DNA from: Oligoflexus sp.
GTDB lineage: Bacteria; Bdellovibrionota_B; Oligoflexia; Oligoflexales; Oligoflexaceae
Length of the DNA stretch: 5,427 bases
Direction: 5' to 3'
Assembly (NCBI GenBank): GCA_030151925.1
Contig: JASLCY010000323.1
Location: 1 to 5,427, forward strand
Of the stretch, positions 1-5,195 are shown piece after piece. Each line of letters begins with the position of its first letter. Position 1 is the first letter of the stretch. The translations under genes and the position numbers were made by a program. A model generated the notes under the pieces. It was not told the origin of the DNA and ran no database searches. It worked only from the letters and a program-made list of their open reading frames with translations.

Positions 1-1209
1 AACGCCATCGTCTGGCAGGACCGGCGAACCGCGGAACTCTGCGAGCAATGGAAGAAACGCGGGCTCGCCGAGCATATCCAGCAGAAGACCGGCCTGGTCA
101 TCGACGCTTATTTCTCCGCCTCGAAGATCAAGTGGATCCTCGACAAGGTTCCCGGCGCGAGGGAAAAAGCCGCGCGCGGCGAGCTCGCCTTCGGCAACGT
201 CGATACCTGGCTCATCTGGAACCTCACCGACGGCCGCGTCCACGCCACCGACATCACCAACGCCTCGCGGACGATGATCTTCAATATCCACACGGGGGCC
301 TGGGACGAATCGCTGCTCGAGCTCTTCGATATCCCGGCGGCCATCCTTCCGGAAGTGAAGTCGTGCAGCGAGATCTTCGGCCAGGTCGAGGCCGACAAGT
401 TCGGTCATGCGGCGCCTATCGCAGGCGTGGCGGGCGATCAGCATGCGGCCCTCTTCGGGCAGCTCTGCCTCGAGCCCGGGATGATCAAGAACACCTACGG
501 GACCGGCTGCTTCCTTATGCTCAACACCGGCAAGGATCCCATCCTCTCCCGCAAGAAACTCGTCACCACCGTGGCCTGGAAGATCAAGGGCCAGGTGACC
601 TATGCGCTCGAAGGTTCCATCTTCATGGGCGGGGCGATCGTCCAATGGCTGCGGGACGGCCTGCAGATGATAGAGAAGAGCGGCGATATCGAAGCTATCG
701 CGGCGAGGGCCGAAAACAACGGCGGCGTCTATTTCGTGCCGGCTTTCACCGGCCTCGGCGCCCCCTACTGGGATCCTTATGCCCGCGGCACCATCATCGG
801 CCTGACGCGCGGCACGAAGAAGGAGCATATCGCCCGCGCGGCGCTCGAAGCGATCGCCTACCAAACGCGCGACATCATCGATGCGATGCGCGAGGACGCG
901 AAGATTCCGCTGAAGGAGCTCCGCGTGGACGGCGGCGCTTCGATCAACTCGCAGCTCATGCAGTTCCAGGCGGATCTTTTGCAGGCGACGGTCGTCAGGC
1001 CCAAATGCCTCGAGCTCACCGGGATGGGAGCCGCGTACTTCGCCGGCCTCGCCACCGGGTTCTTCGAGAGCATCGATCAGATCAAAGGTCTGTGGGAAAA
1101 AGAGGTCAGCTACGAAAGCAGGATGCCGGAAGCGGAGAGGAACCGCCTGTACAAGACGTGGCAGGCAGCGGTCCAGCATGCGACGGGTTGGGCGAAAACC
1201 AACGCTTAA
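1..1209 (+). CDS. glpK: Glycerol kinase, N-terminus cut by window edge
   Basis: Cytoplasmic FGGY-family kinase that phosphorylates glycerol to glycerol 3-phosphate with ATP. The frame is open from base 1 to the TAA at 1207-1209, giving 402 residues. By comparison with the roughly 500-residue E. coli enzyme, about 98 N-terminal residues are outside the window, including the first ATP-binding motif and the Arg-Glu pair that contacts glycerol. Visible landmarks, numbered from base 1, are NAIVWQDRRTAE at the left edge, the glycerol-contacting Tyr of VIDAYF (37), the FGGY signature region around FSASKIKWILD, NASRTMIFNIHTG, the catalytic AGDQ (Asp146, Gln147), GTGCF, GLGAPYWDPYARG and VDGGAS. The loop before AGDQ (about residues 130-138) has neither the E. 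coli-type GGKGGTR fructose-1,6-bisphosphate loop nor, as I align it, the His that HPr phosphorylates in Gram-positive enzymes. No frameshift is seen. The gene converges on the small minus-strand gene, and their stop codons overlap. Confidence 0.97.
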   Translation, partial: NAIVWQDRRTAELCEQWKKRGLAEHIQQKTGLVIDAYFSASKIKWILDKVPGAREKAARGELAFGNVDTWLIWNLTDGRVHATDITNASRTMIFNIHTGAWDESLLELFDIPAAILPEVKSCSEIFGQVEADKFGHAAPIAGVAGDQHAALFGQLCLEPGMIKNTYGTGCFLMLNTGKDPILSRKKLVTTVAWKIKGQVTYALEGSIFMGGAIVQWLRDGLQMIEKSGDIEAIAARAENNGGVYFVPAFTGLGAPYWDPYARGTIIGLTRGTKKEHIARAALEAIAYQTRDIIDAMREDAKIPLKELRVDGGASINSQLMQFQADLLQATVVRPKCLELTGMGAAYFAGLATGFFESIDQIKGLWEKEVSYESRMPEAERNRLYKTWQAAVQHATGWAKTNA

Positions 1210-1418
1210 TCCTTCGCGACCCCGACTTCGAGCCAGCCGAGGTACCCTTCCGGGGTGCGGCTGGCGAGGTCGCGAAGCGACATCTTCTCGTCCCGCGTGA
1301 GGTTATCCACCTGGCGTCTCAGGCGCAGGATCCAAGCGCGGTCCGGATCATCGAAGTTATCGAGTATCTTGCCCATATCGTGCAGCATCTCGGCGAGATC
1401 TTCTAATTCGCGGTTCAT
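1206..1418 (-). CDS. Small acidic hypothetical protein, 70 aa
   Basis: I do not recognise this protein. It is 70 residues long, charged and probably mostly helical, with 16 Asp/Glu against 11 Lys/Arg. It has no signal peptide, no transmembrane segment and no Cys. The N-terminal half (ELEDLAEMLHDMGKILDNF) looks amphipathic, and the C-terminal third carries Gly-Tyr-Leu-Gly-Trp. The case for a real gene is its start: ATG at 1418 is preceded by GAGGAG (1426-1431) at a 7-nt spacing. It is also the third member of a same-strand series, 54 nt after guaD. Its TAA stop (1206-1208) overlaps the glpK stop on the other strand. It could be a narrowly conserved accessory protein of the cluster or an independent gene. 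Against it, the frame is short and its last third lies over a long inverted repeat that might instead serve as a glpK 3' structure. No function can be assigned. Confidence 0.62.
   Translation of the reverse strand: MNRELEDLAEMLHDMGKILDNFDDPDRAWILRLRRQVDNLTRDEKMSLRDLASRTPEGYLGWLEVGVAKD
1212..1277. repeat. Nested inverted repeat just after the glpK stop
   Basis: Three nested complementary arms are visible. The outer arm is CTTCGCGACC (1212-1221) with GGTCGCGAAG (1268-1277), 10 bp and perfect. The middle arm is GCCAGCCG (1232-1239) with CGGCTGGC (1258-1265), 8 bp and perfect. The inner arm is ACCC (1244-1247) with GGGT (1253-1256). Transcribed from either strand, this could fold into a long hairpin with one asymmetric internal loop (10 nt against 2 nt). 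It begins 3 nt after the glpK stop and lies wholly inside the 3' coding part of the small minus-strand gene. There is no U-run on either side, so it is not a canonical intrinsic terminator. It could block 3' exonucleases or favour Rho-dependent ending, or it could be a coincidence of GC-rich coding sequence. Confidence 0.5.
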
Positions 1419-1425
1419 ATCCGGG

Positions 1426-1431
1426 CTCCTC
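1426..1431 (-). promoter_or_regulatory. Ribosome binding site of the 70-aa gene
   Basis: On the minus strand this reads GAGGAG, 7 nt before the ATG at 1418. It is the strongest Shine-Dalgarno match in the minus-strand cluster and the main reason to accept the small gene and this start. Confidence 0.6.
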
Positions 1432-1451
1432 TAGCTTTTATAATAGGCTAG
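1431..1451. repeat. CTAGC/GCTAG inverted repeat around an AT-rich core, guaD to small-gene gap
   Basis: CTAGC (1431-1435) and GCTAG (1447-1451) flank an AT-rich core. The core holds a perfect TATAAT on the plus strand (1439-1444) and a 5/6 match, TATTAT, on the minus strand (1445-1440). I see no good -35 hexamer for either direction. A minus-strand start from this -10 would leave only a few bases before the ribosome binding site, so a dedicated promoter is doubtful. The same 54-nt gap also holds a perfect tandem of TTTCCCG (1456-1462 and 1463-1469), and a small CAGTC/GACTG hairpin (1474-1488) lies across the guaD stop. No U-tract makes either hairpin a clear terminator. Confidence 0.35.
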
Positions 1452-1472
1452 TCGGTTTCCCGTTTCCCGTCA

Positions 1473-2780
1473 TCAGTCTTTTCGACTGTATACGACTTTC
1501 CCCTGCACATTCAATTCCTTAAGGCACCTGTCATCAGCGAAGTGGATCAGCGCCGCGAGGCGTTCATCGGCGCTCTGCGCGAGGTTCACGTGCCGCTCGA
1601 GTATAGCCCGCGACGAAGGGTCGACGACCTGGAAGTCGGCGGCATATCCCGCCTCGAGACGGCCCAGATGATCGAAGCCGAGGCCTTTAGCGCCTTCGTA
1701 GGTCGCGAGGGCGAGAAGTTCCGCCGGCGAGACCCGCTCCTGGCGAAGCTGGGCGACCTTATAAGCTTCGTTCATCGTCTGCCACTGCGAGAAGGAGGTT
1801 CCCGCGCCGACGTCGGTCCCCAGCGTCACGCGCTGGCCTTGGGCCCGGTAAGACGCGCCTTTGAAGAGTCCGCTGCCGAGGAACATATTCGAGGTCGGGC
1901 AGTGGCTGATGACGACCTGCCGCTCGTGCAGCAGGCGTTCGTCTTCGCTCGTCGTGTGGATCGAATGCGCGAGTATCGTGCGTGACCCGAGCAGTCCGCG
2001 CGCATCGTAGACGTCGAGATAACTCTTCGATTCGGGGAAGAGCTGCGCGACCCAATCGATCTCGTTCTGATTCTCCGCATAATGCGTTTGCAGGTAGAGG
2101 CTGGGATCGGCGCGATGGACGTTCGCGAGCATGCTCATCATCGCGTCGGTGCAGCTCGGCGCGAAACGCGGCGTCAGGGCATAATACAGGCGATCGCCCT
2201 TGCCGTGCCACTTGCTTATCAACTCTTCCGTCCAAACACGATCCTGCTCGACGCCGACGCTGATCTCGGGCGGGCAGTGCCTGTCCATGCTCACCTTGCC
2301 GATCAGGGCGCGCACGCCGCGGCGATCGAACTCTTCGAACAGGAGATCCGTGGCGTCGCCGCACGAGGAGGAATAGACGACGGCGCAGCCGGTGCCGTTG
2401 CTCACGAGCTCGTCCACGAAATTGCGGGCCGCGACGCGGACGAACTCCGTCCTGCCGCGAAAGGCCGCTTCGCGCGGGAAGGTATAGTTCTGCAGCCAGA
2501 GCAGGAGCTCCTCCGCGCAGCTGCCTATCATGTCGAGCTGCGGGAAGTGGATATGCGTGTCGAAGAACGACGGCAGCAGGAAGCAATCCGAGTGATCGCG
2601 CACCGGGACGTTCCCGTAGCGGGCGCGCAGGGCCTGAAACCCGCCTTTGGCCAGGATTTTCCCGCTTTTATCGACGACCAGCGCGCCATCGCGAATTTCT
2701 TCCGTGGCCGCGCCCGTCCCTTGCTCCCTCGCCTGAAGGAGCTGGCCCCGCACGAGGGCCGCTGCATTCGAATCGCTCAT
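1473..2780 (-). CDS. guaD: Guanine deaminase
   Basis: Cytoplasmic amidohydrolase that converts guanine to xanthine and ammonia, for purine salvage and breakdown. It is 435 residues long and complete, which is normal for the family. Metal and active-site landmarks are DTHIH (His76, His78) followed by FPQLD, TPRFAP with Arg205, QTHYAEN (His233, Glu236), LAHSIH (first His 272), HCPTSN (293-298) and LGTDVGAGTS (Asp323). The C-terminal LGRLEAGYAADFQVVDP is the usual return to the small beta domain. These motifs, especially HIHFPQLD and FLGSGLF, separate guanine deaminase from cytosine deaminase and chlorohydrolase relatives. The ATG at 2780 is chosen because the family's N-terminal beta strand (ALVRGQLL) begins within ten residues. 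The Shine-Dalgarno is weak (only AGG near the start), and prfC ends 11 nt upstream, so translational coupling to prfC is plausible. One small oddity is PSFFDTHIH, where PGFxDTHIH is usual. Confidence 0.96.
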   Translation of the reverse strand: MSDSNAAALVRGQLLQAREQGTGAATEEIRDGALVVDKSGKILAKGGFQALRARYGNVPVRDHSDCFLLPSFFDTHIHFPQLDMIGSCAEELLLWLQNYTFPREAAFRGRTEFVRVAARNFVDELVSNGTGCAVVYSSSCGDATDLLFEEFDRRGVRALIGKVSMDRHCPPEISVGVEQDRVWTEELISKWHGKGDRLYYALTPRFAPSCTDAMMSMLANVHRADPSLYLQTHYAENQNEIDWVAQLFPESKSYLDVYDARGLLGSRTILAHSIHTTSEDERLLHERQVVISHCPTSNMFLGSGLFKGASYRAQGQRVTLGTDVGAGTSFSQWQTMNEAYKVAQLRQERVSPAELLALATYEGAKGLGFDHLGRLEAGYAADFQVVDPSSRAILERHVNLAQSADERLAALIHFADDRCLKELNVQGKVVYSRKD

Positions 2781-2791
2781 AGCCTAGGGTC

Positions 2792-4384
2792 TCACACTTT
2801 CTCCGAGGTCGCGGAATACGTGATCTTAGGATAACGCTCATTGAGGAATTTGAGTTTCCAGAGGTCCTCGAGCAGGATCGCTTTCTGTTCGTGCTGGTCG
2901 TAGCAGATGACCGAGGCCTGAGCGCGCACGAAATCCTCCATCGCCTTCTCGTCGTCGGAGAACACCCAGCGCGCGGCGCCGTAAGGCAGGCGCGTGAAGC
3001 GCACCTTCACGTTGTATTCGTGCTCGATGCGGAACTGCACGACTTCGAACTGCAGGACGCCGACCACGCCCAGGATCTGCTCCGAGCCGTAGATCGGCCG
3101 GAAGACCTGCACCGCGCCCTCTTCCGAGAGCTGGTCGAGCGCCTTGTTGAGCTGCTTCGACTTCAGCGGCTCGGCGAGGGTCACGCGGCAGAAGTGTTCG
3201 GGCGCGAAGACCGGGACGCCGGTGTAATGCAGCTTCTCGCCTTCCGTGAGCGTATCGCCGATCTTGAAGATGCCGGGATCGTGGATGCCGACGATATCGC
3301 CGGCGAAGGCTTCCTCCACCAGGCTGCGGTCCTGCGCCATGAACTGCGTCGGCCGACCGAGGCGATGCTCTTTGTCGAGGCGCACGACGTGGGCTTTCAT
3401 CCCGCGCTGGAAGTAGCCCGAGCAGATGCGGATGAAGGCGACGCGATCGCGGTGCGCCGGATCCATGTTCGCCTGGATCTTGAAGACGAAGGCCGAGAAC
3501 TTCTCTTCGTTCGGCTTCACCTGGCGCTCTTCGGTATGCCGCGGCAGGGGCGAAGGAGCGATCTCGATCAGGCCCGCGAGCAGCGGCTCGATGCCGAAGT
3601 TATTCAGGGCCGAGCCGAAGAACATGGGGGCGAGCTCGCCGGCGAGGTATTTCTCGAGGCTGAATTCATCGCCCGCGCCGTCGAGCAGCTCGACGTCGAG
3701 GATCAGCTGGTCGGTGAGCTCGTCGCCGAGTTCGGCGCGCACCTGGGGCGAATCGAGCGAAAGGCCTTTGAGCGGAACGGGGCGCGAACGCTCGGCGCCG
3801 CGTTCGTAAAGGAGGAGTTCCCTATTGTGGCGATGGTAGACGCCGCGGAAGCGGTCGCCCATACCGATAGGCCAGGTCACGGGCGAGACGCGGATGCCGA
3901 GCACGTTCTCGACTTCTTCCATGAGCTCCCAGGGATCGCGGCCCTCGCGGTCCATCTTGTTGACGAAGCCCATGATAGGCGTCTTGCGCTGCGCGCAGAC
4001 CTCGAACAGCTTCTTGGTCTGCTCCTCGACGCCGTTCGCGGCGTCCATCAGCATGAGCGCGCTGTCGACGGCGGTGAGGGTGCGATAGGTATCTTCCGAG
4101 AAGTCCTGGTGACCGGGGGTATCGATGAGGTTCATCTCGCAGCCTTCGTAGGTGAACTTCATCACCGAGCTGGAGACCGAGATGCCGCGTTGTTTTTCGA
4201 GCTCCATCCAGTCCGAGGTCGCGAATTTCTTCGAGCGCTTCGCCTTCACCGAACCCGCGAGGTTGATCGCTCCGCCGTAGAGGAGGAGTTTCTCGGTCAT
4301 CGTGGTTTTACCGGCATCCGGGTGAGAGATGATCGCGAAGGTGCGGCGCTTGGCAATTTCGGCTTCCAGTTGCTTCTGATTCAC
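2792..4384 (-). CDS. prfC: Peptide chain release factor 3 (RF3)
   Basis: Translational GTPase that removes RF1 or RF2 from the ribosome after peptide release. From the GTG at 4384 it is 530 residues, matching the 529 of E. coli RF3. GTPase motifs in order are G1 SHPDAGKT (20-27), the switch I region with QRGISV (65-70), G3 DTPGH (88-92, with the catalytic-type His92), G4 NKMD (142-145) and a G5-like GSAL (257-260). RF3-specific stretches are FSEDTYRTLTAVD, VSPVTWPIGMG and VLQFEVVQFR (443-452). The EF-G-like beta-barrel domain II lies around 295-390. The frame extends upstream to a TTG at 4459, but the GTG start has AGTAGG (4391-4396) 6 nt before it and gives the family-like N-terminus a few residues before AKRRTFAIISH. 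The extra residues resemble nothing in RF3. It is the first gene of the minus-strand cluster and is followed after 11 nt by guaD. Confidence 0.97.
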   Translation of the reverse strand: MNQKQLEAEIAKRRTFAIISHPDAGKTTMTEKLLLYGGAINLAGSVKAKRSKKFATSDWMELEKQRGISVSSSVMKFTYEGCEMNLIDTPGHQDFSEDTYRTLTAVDSALMLMDAANGVEEQTKKLFEVCAQRKTPIMGFVNKMDREGRDPWELMEEVENVLGIRVSPVTWPIGMGDRFRGVYHRHNRELLLYERGAERSRPVPLKGLSLDSPQVRAELGDELTDQLILDVELLDGAGDEFSLEKYLAGELAPMFFGSALNNFGIEPLLAGLIEIAPSPLPRHTEERQVKPNEEKFSAFVFKIQANMDPAHRDRVAFIRICSGYFQRGMKAHVVRLDKEHRLGRPTQFMAQDRSLVEEAFAGDIVGIHDPGIFKIGDTLTEGEKLHYTGVPVFAPEHFCRVTLAEPLKSKQLNKALDQLSEEGAVQVFRPIYGSEQILGVVGVLQFEVVQFRIEHEYNVKVRFTRLPYGAARWVFSDDEKAMEDFVRAQASVICYDQHEQKAILLEDLWKLKFLNERYPKITYSATSEKV

Positions 4385-4390
4385 TTTGTA

Positions 4391-4396
4391 CCTACT
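4391..4396 (-). promoter_or_regulatory. Ribosome binding site deciding the prfC GTG start
   Basis: The minus strand reads AGTAGG, a 5/6 match to AGGAGG, with 6 nt to the GTG at 4382-4384. The in-frame TTG codons further upstream (4427 and 4459) give N-termini too long for RF3, so this site supports the shorter protein. Confidence 0.55.
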
Positions 4397-4709
4397 GCTG
4401 GTCTCAGGATAGTGCTCGAATGAGGTCAACTTTTTAGCTGAGATTCCGCCCAAGAGCAAGCTGGATACTTAATTTTGACCGGGATTCCGTGGAGCCGGAG
4501 AAAAGCCGTCTTCCTGACGCTTTCCGGATTCCAAGACCCGAAGTTTTCACAGATCAGTGTAGGTCCGAAAGTACGCTGCCTGAGAAGAGGCCGACGCTCT
4601 CCCCCTTCCCGCGCCGGCCGAAGCTCGTCCCCGCGCGCCCTCAGACGCGCCGCGAGGATCCGGCCGCGTTTGGATCGACATTTGCAGAACCTTCCCTGGA
4701 ACCCTATCC

Positions 4710-4714
4710 GGAGG
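4710..4714 (+). promoter_or_regulatory. Ribosome binding site of the membrane protein gene
   Basis: GGAGG lies 8 nt before the ATG at 4723. It fixes the start there, rather than at the in-frame GTG at 4489 or the second ATG at 4735, which would be 20 nt away. Confidence 0.75.
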
Positions 4715-4722
4715 ATCTTTTT

Positions 4723-5064
4723 ATGCTCTACCCTATGCTCATCACCGCGACGCTTGCCGCATTCCTGGCTGGTGGCCTGTGCTACCTCGCGAAGATCAAG
4801 AATTCCTTTGCGGTCCTCGGCATCCAGTTCGTCGTGTCCTTCATCATCACCTACGGCGTTTCCTATTACCTCGCACGCGATGTCTATAAAAATAGTACGA
4901 TAGCCATCACCTGCGCCGCGATTTCGCTCGTCATATTCTTCACTGAGCTGGTCCTCCGCCGCACGATCGGCCCCCTGGACTCGCGTGAGCCCGGTACGAT
5001 AGGCAAAAATCTCGACAAAAACGCGAGCAGCGGCACCAACCGCATTTCGACTCATCCACGCTAA
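4723..5064 (+). CDS. Small three-pass membrane protein, function unknown
   Basis: This 113-residue protein does not belong to a family I recognise. Three hydrophobic segments are clear: about residues 4-23 (PMLITATLAAFLAGGLCYL), 28-51 (rich in Val, Ile and Phe) and 58-78 (STIAITCAAISLVIFFTEL). The first loop (AKIKN) and the region after segment 3 (LRR) are basic. By the positive-inside rule this puts the N-terminus outside and the roughly 34-residue hydrophilic C-terminal tail in the cytoplasm. The tail (TIGPLDSREPG onward) is rich in Ser, Asn, Gly and Arg and probably disordered. The first segment could be read as a signal sequence, but I see no cleavage motif. The gene is complete and has a strong ribosome binding site. 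It is followed by its own terminator, which makes it a single-gene unit divergent from prfC and separate from guaB. Confidence 0.85.
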   Translation: MLYPMLITATLAAFLAGGLCYLAKIKNSFAVLGIQFVVSFIITYGVSYYLARDVYKNSTIAITCAAISLVIFFTELVLRRTIGPLDSREPGTIGKNLDKNASSGTNRISTHPR

Positions 5065-5079
5065 CGAGAACAAGCGATC

Positions 5080-5115
5080 GGCCGGAGCTTCCCCAGGGAA
5101 GGCCGGCCTTTCTTT
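5080..5115 (+). terminator. Rho-independent terminator after the membrane protein gene
   Basis: GGCCGG (5080-5085) pairs with CCGGCC (5103-5108), and CTTCC (5088-5092) pairs with GGAAG (5097-5101) around the loop CCAG. A small bulge (AG against G) separates the two stems. The hairpin is followed directly by the T-rich run TTTCTTT (5109-5115). It starts 15 nt after the stop at 5064 and insulates guaB from the upstream gene. Confidence 0.8.
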
Positions 5116-5140
5116 CCATGGTTTTGAGATCGATAGGGCC

Positions 5141-5171
5141 TTTCCATATCGGGGAAGATAGTGATACTATC
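5141..5171 (+). promoter_or_regulatory. Possible guaB promoter with overlapping palindrome
   Basis: TTTCCA (5141-5146, 4/6 to the -35 consensus) and GATACT (5163-5168, 4/6 to the -10 consensus) are 16 nt apart. A start from them would give a leader of about 20 nt carrying the guaB ribosome binding site. The -10 lies inside a perfect palindrome, GATAGT-GAT-ACTATC (5157-5171), which could be an operator or a short leader hairpin. A second candidate -35, TTGAGA (5124-5129), pairs only with a poor -10 (TATCGG, 5147-5152). The hexamers alone are weak. The palindrome is the firmer observation. Confidence 0.35.
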
Positions 5172-5195
5172 CCGCAACGATAAAGGAAGGCCACC

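Larger units (their letters stand above)
4385..4722. other. Divergent intergenic region between prfC and the membrane protein gene
   Basis: These 338 nt must hold the leaders, and probably the promoters, of prfC (leftward) and the membrane gene (rightward). The part nearest prfC is AT-richer (about 4420-4480), and the part nearest the membrane gene is very GC-rich (about 4590-4670). TTGACC occurs on the minus strand (4429-4424) and on the plus strand (4475-4480), but neither has a convincing -10 at the right distance, so I call no promoter. GGATTCC occurs twice (4482-4488 and 4526-4532). In the GC-rich part GCGCG (4633-4637) can pair with CGCGC (4646-4650). I see no tRNA cloverleaf, no riboswitch I recognise and no convincing protein. 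The upstream extension of the membrane-gene frame to a GTG at 4489 is proline- and arginine-rich and lacks a ribosome binding site. Confidence 0.6.

Noticed and set aside
48..1406. Plus-strand open frame of 452 codons overlapping glpK and the small gene
   Set aside because: It is out of frame with the clearly conserved glycerol kinase, and its Arg-, Gly- and His-rich translation is a frame-shifted shadow.
1474..1488. CAGTC/GACTG hairpin as the guaD terminator
   Set aside because: The stem is only 5 bp, it overlaps the guaD stop and no U-run follows on the minus strand.
2082..2834. Plus-strand open frame opposite guaD
   Set aside because: It is antisense to a complete guanine deaminase. Its translation has no family resemblance and extends across the prfC-guaD junction.
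2891..4423. Long plus-strand open frame of 510 codons opposite prfC
   Set aside because: It is antisense to an unmistakable RF3. Its translation is a repetitive mix of Leu, Glu, Ala, Arg and His typical of antisense GC-rich codons, and it shows no known motif.
4424..4429. TTGACC on the minus strand as the prfC -35 element
   Set aside because: No -10-like hexamer lies 15-19 nt downstream. The nearest candidate, TATCCT, is only 11 nt away.
4385..4459. prfC starting at the TTG at 4459
   Set aside because: This would add 25 residues unlike RF3. The GTG at 4384 has a ribosome binding site and gives the usual family length.
4489..4722. N-terminal extension of the membrane protein to a GTG at 4489
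   Set aside because: The added residues are rich in Pro and Arg without structure, there is no ribosome binding site at 4489, and GGAGG sits at the right distance from the ATG at 4723.
4426..5073. Minus-strand open frame of 215 codons opposite the membrane protein
   Set aside because: The plus-strand gene has a strong ribosome binding site, clear transmembrane segments and a terminator. The minus frame has none of these supports.
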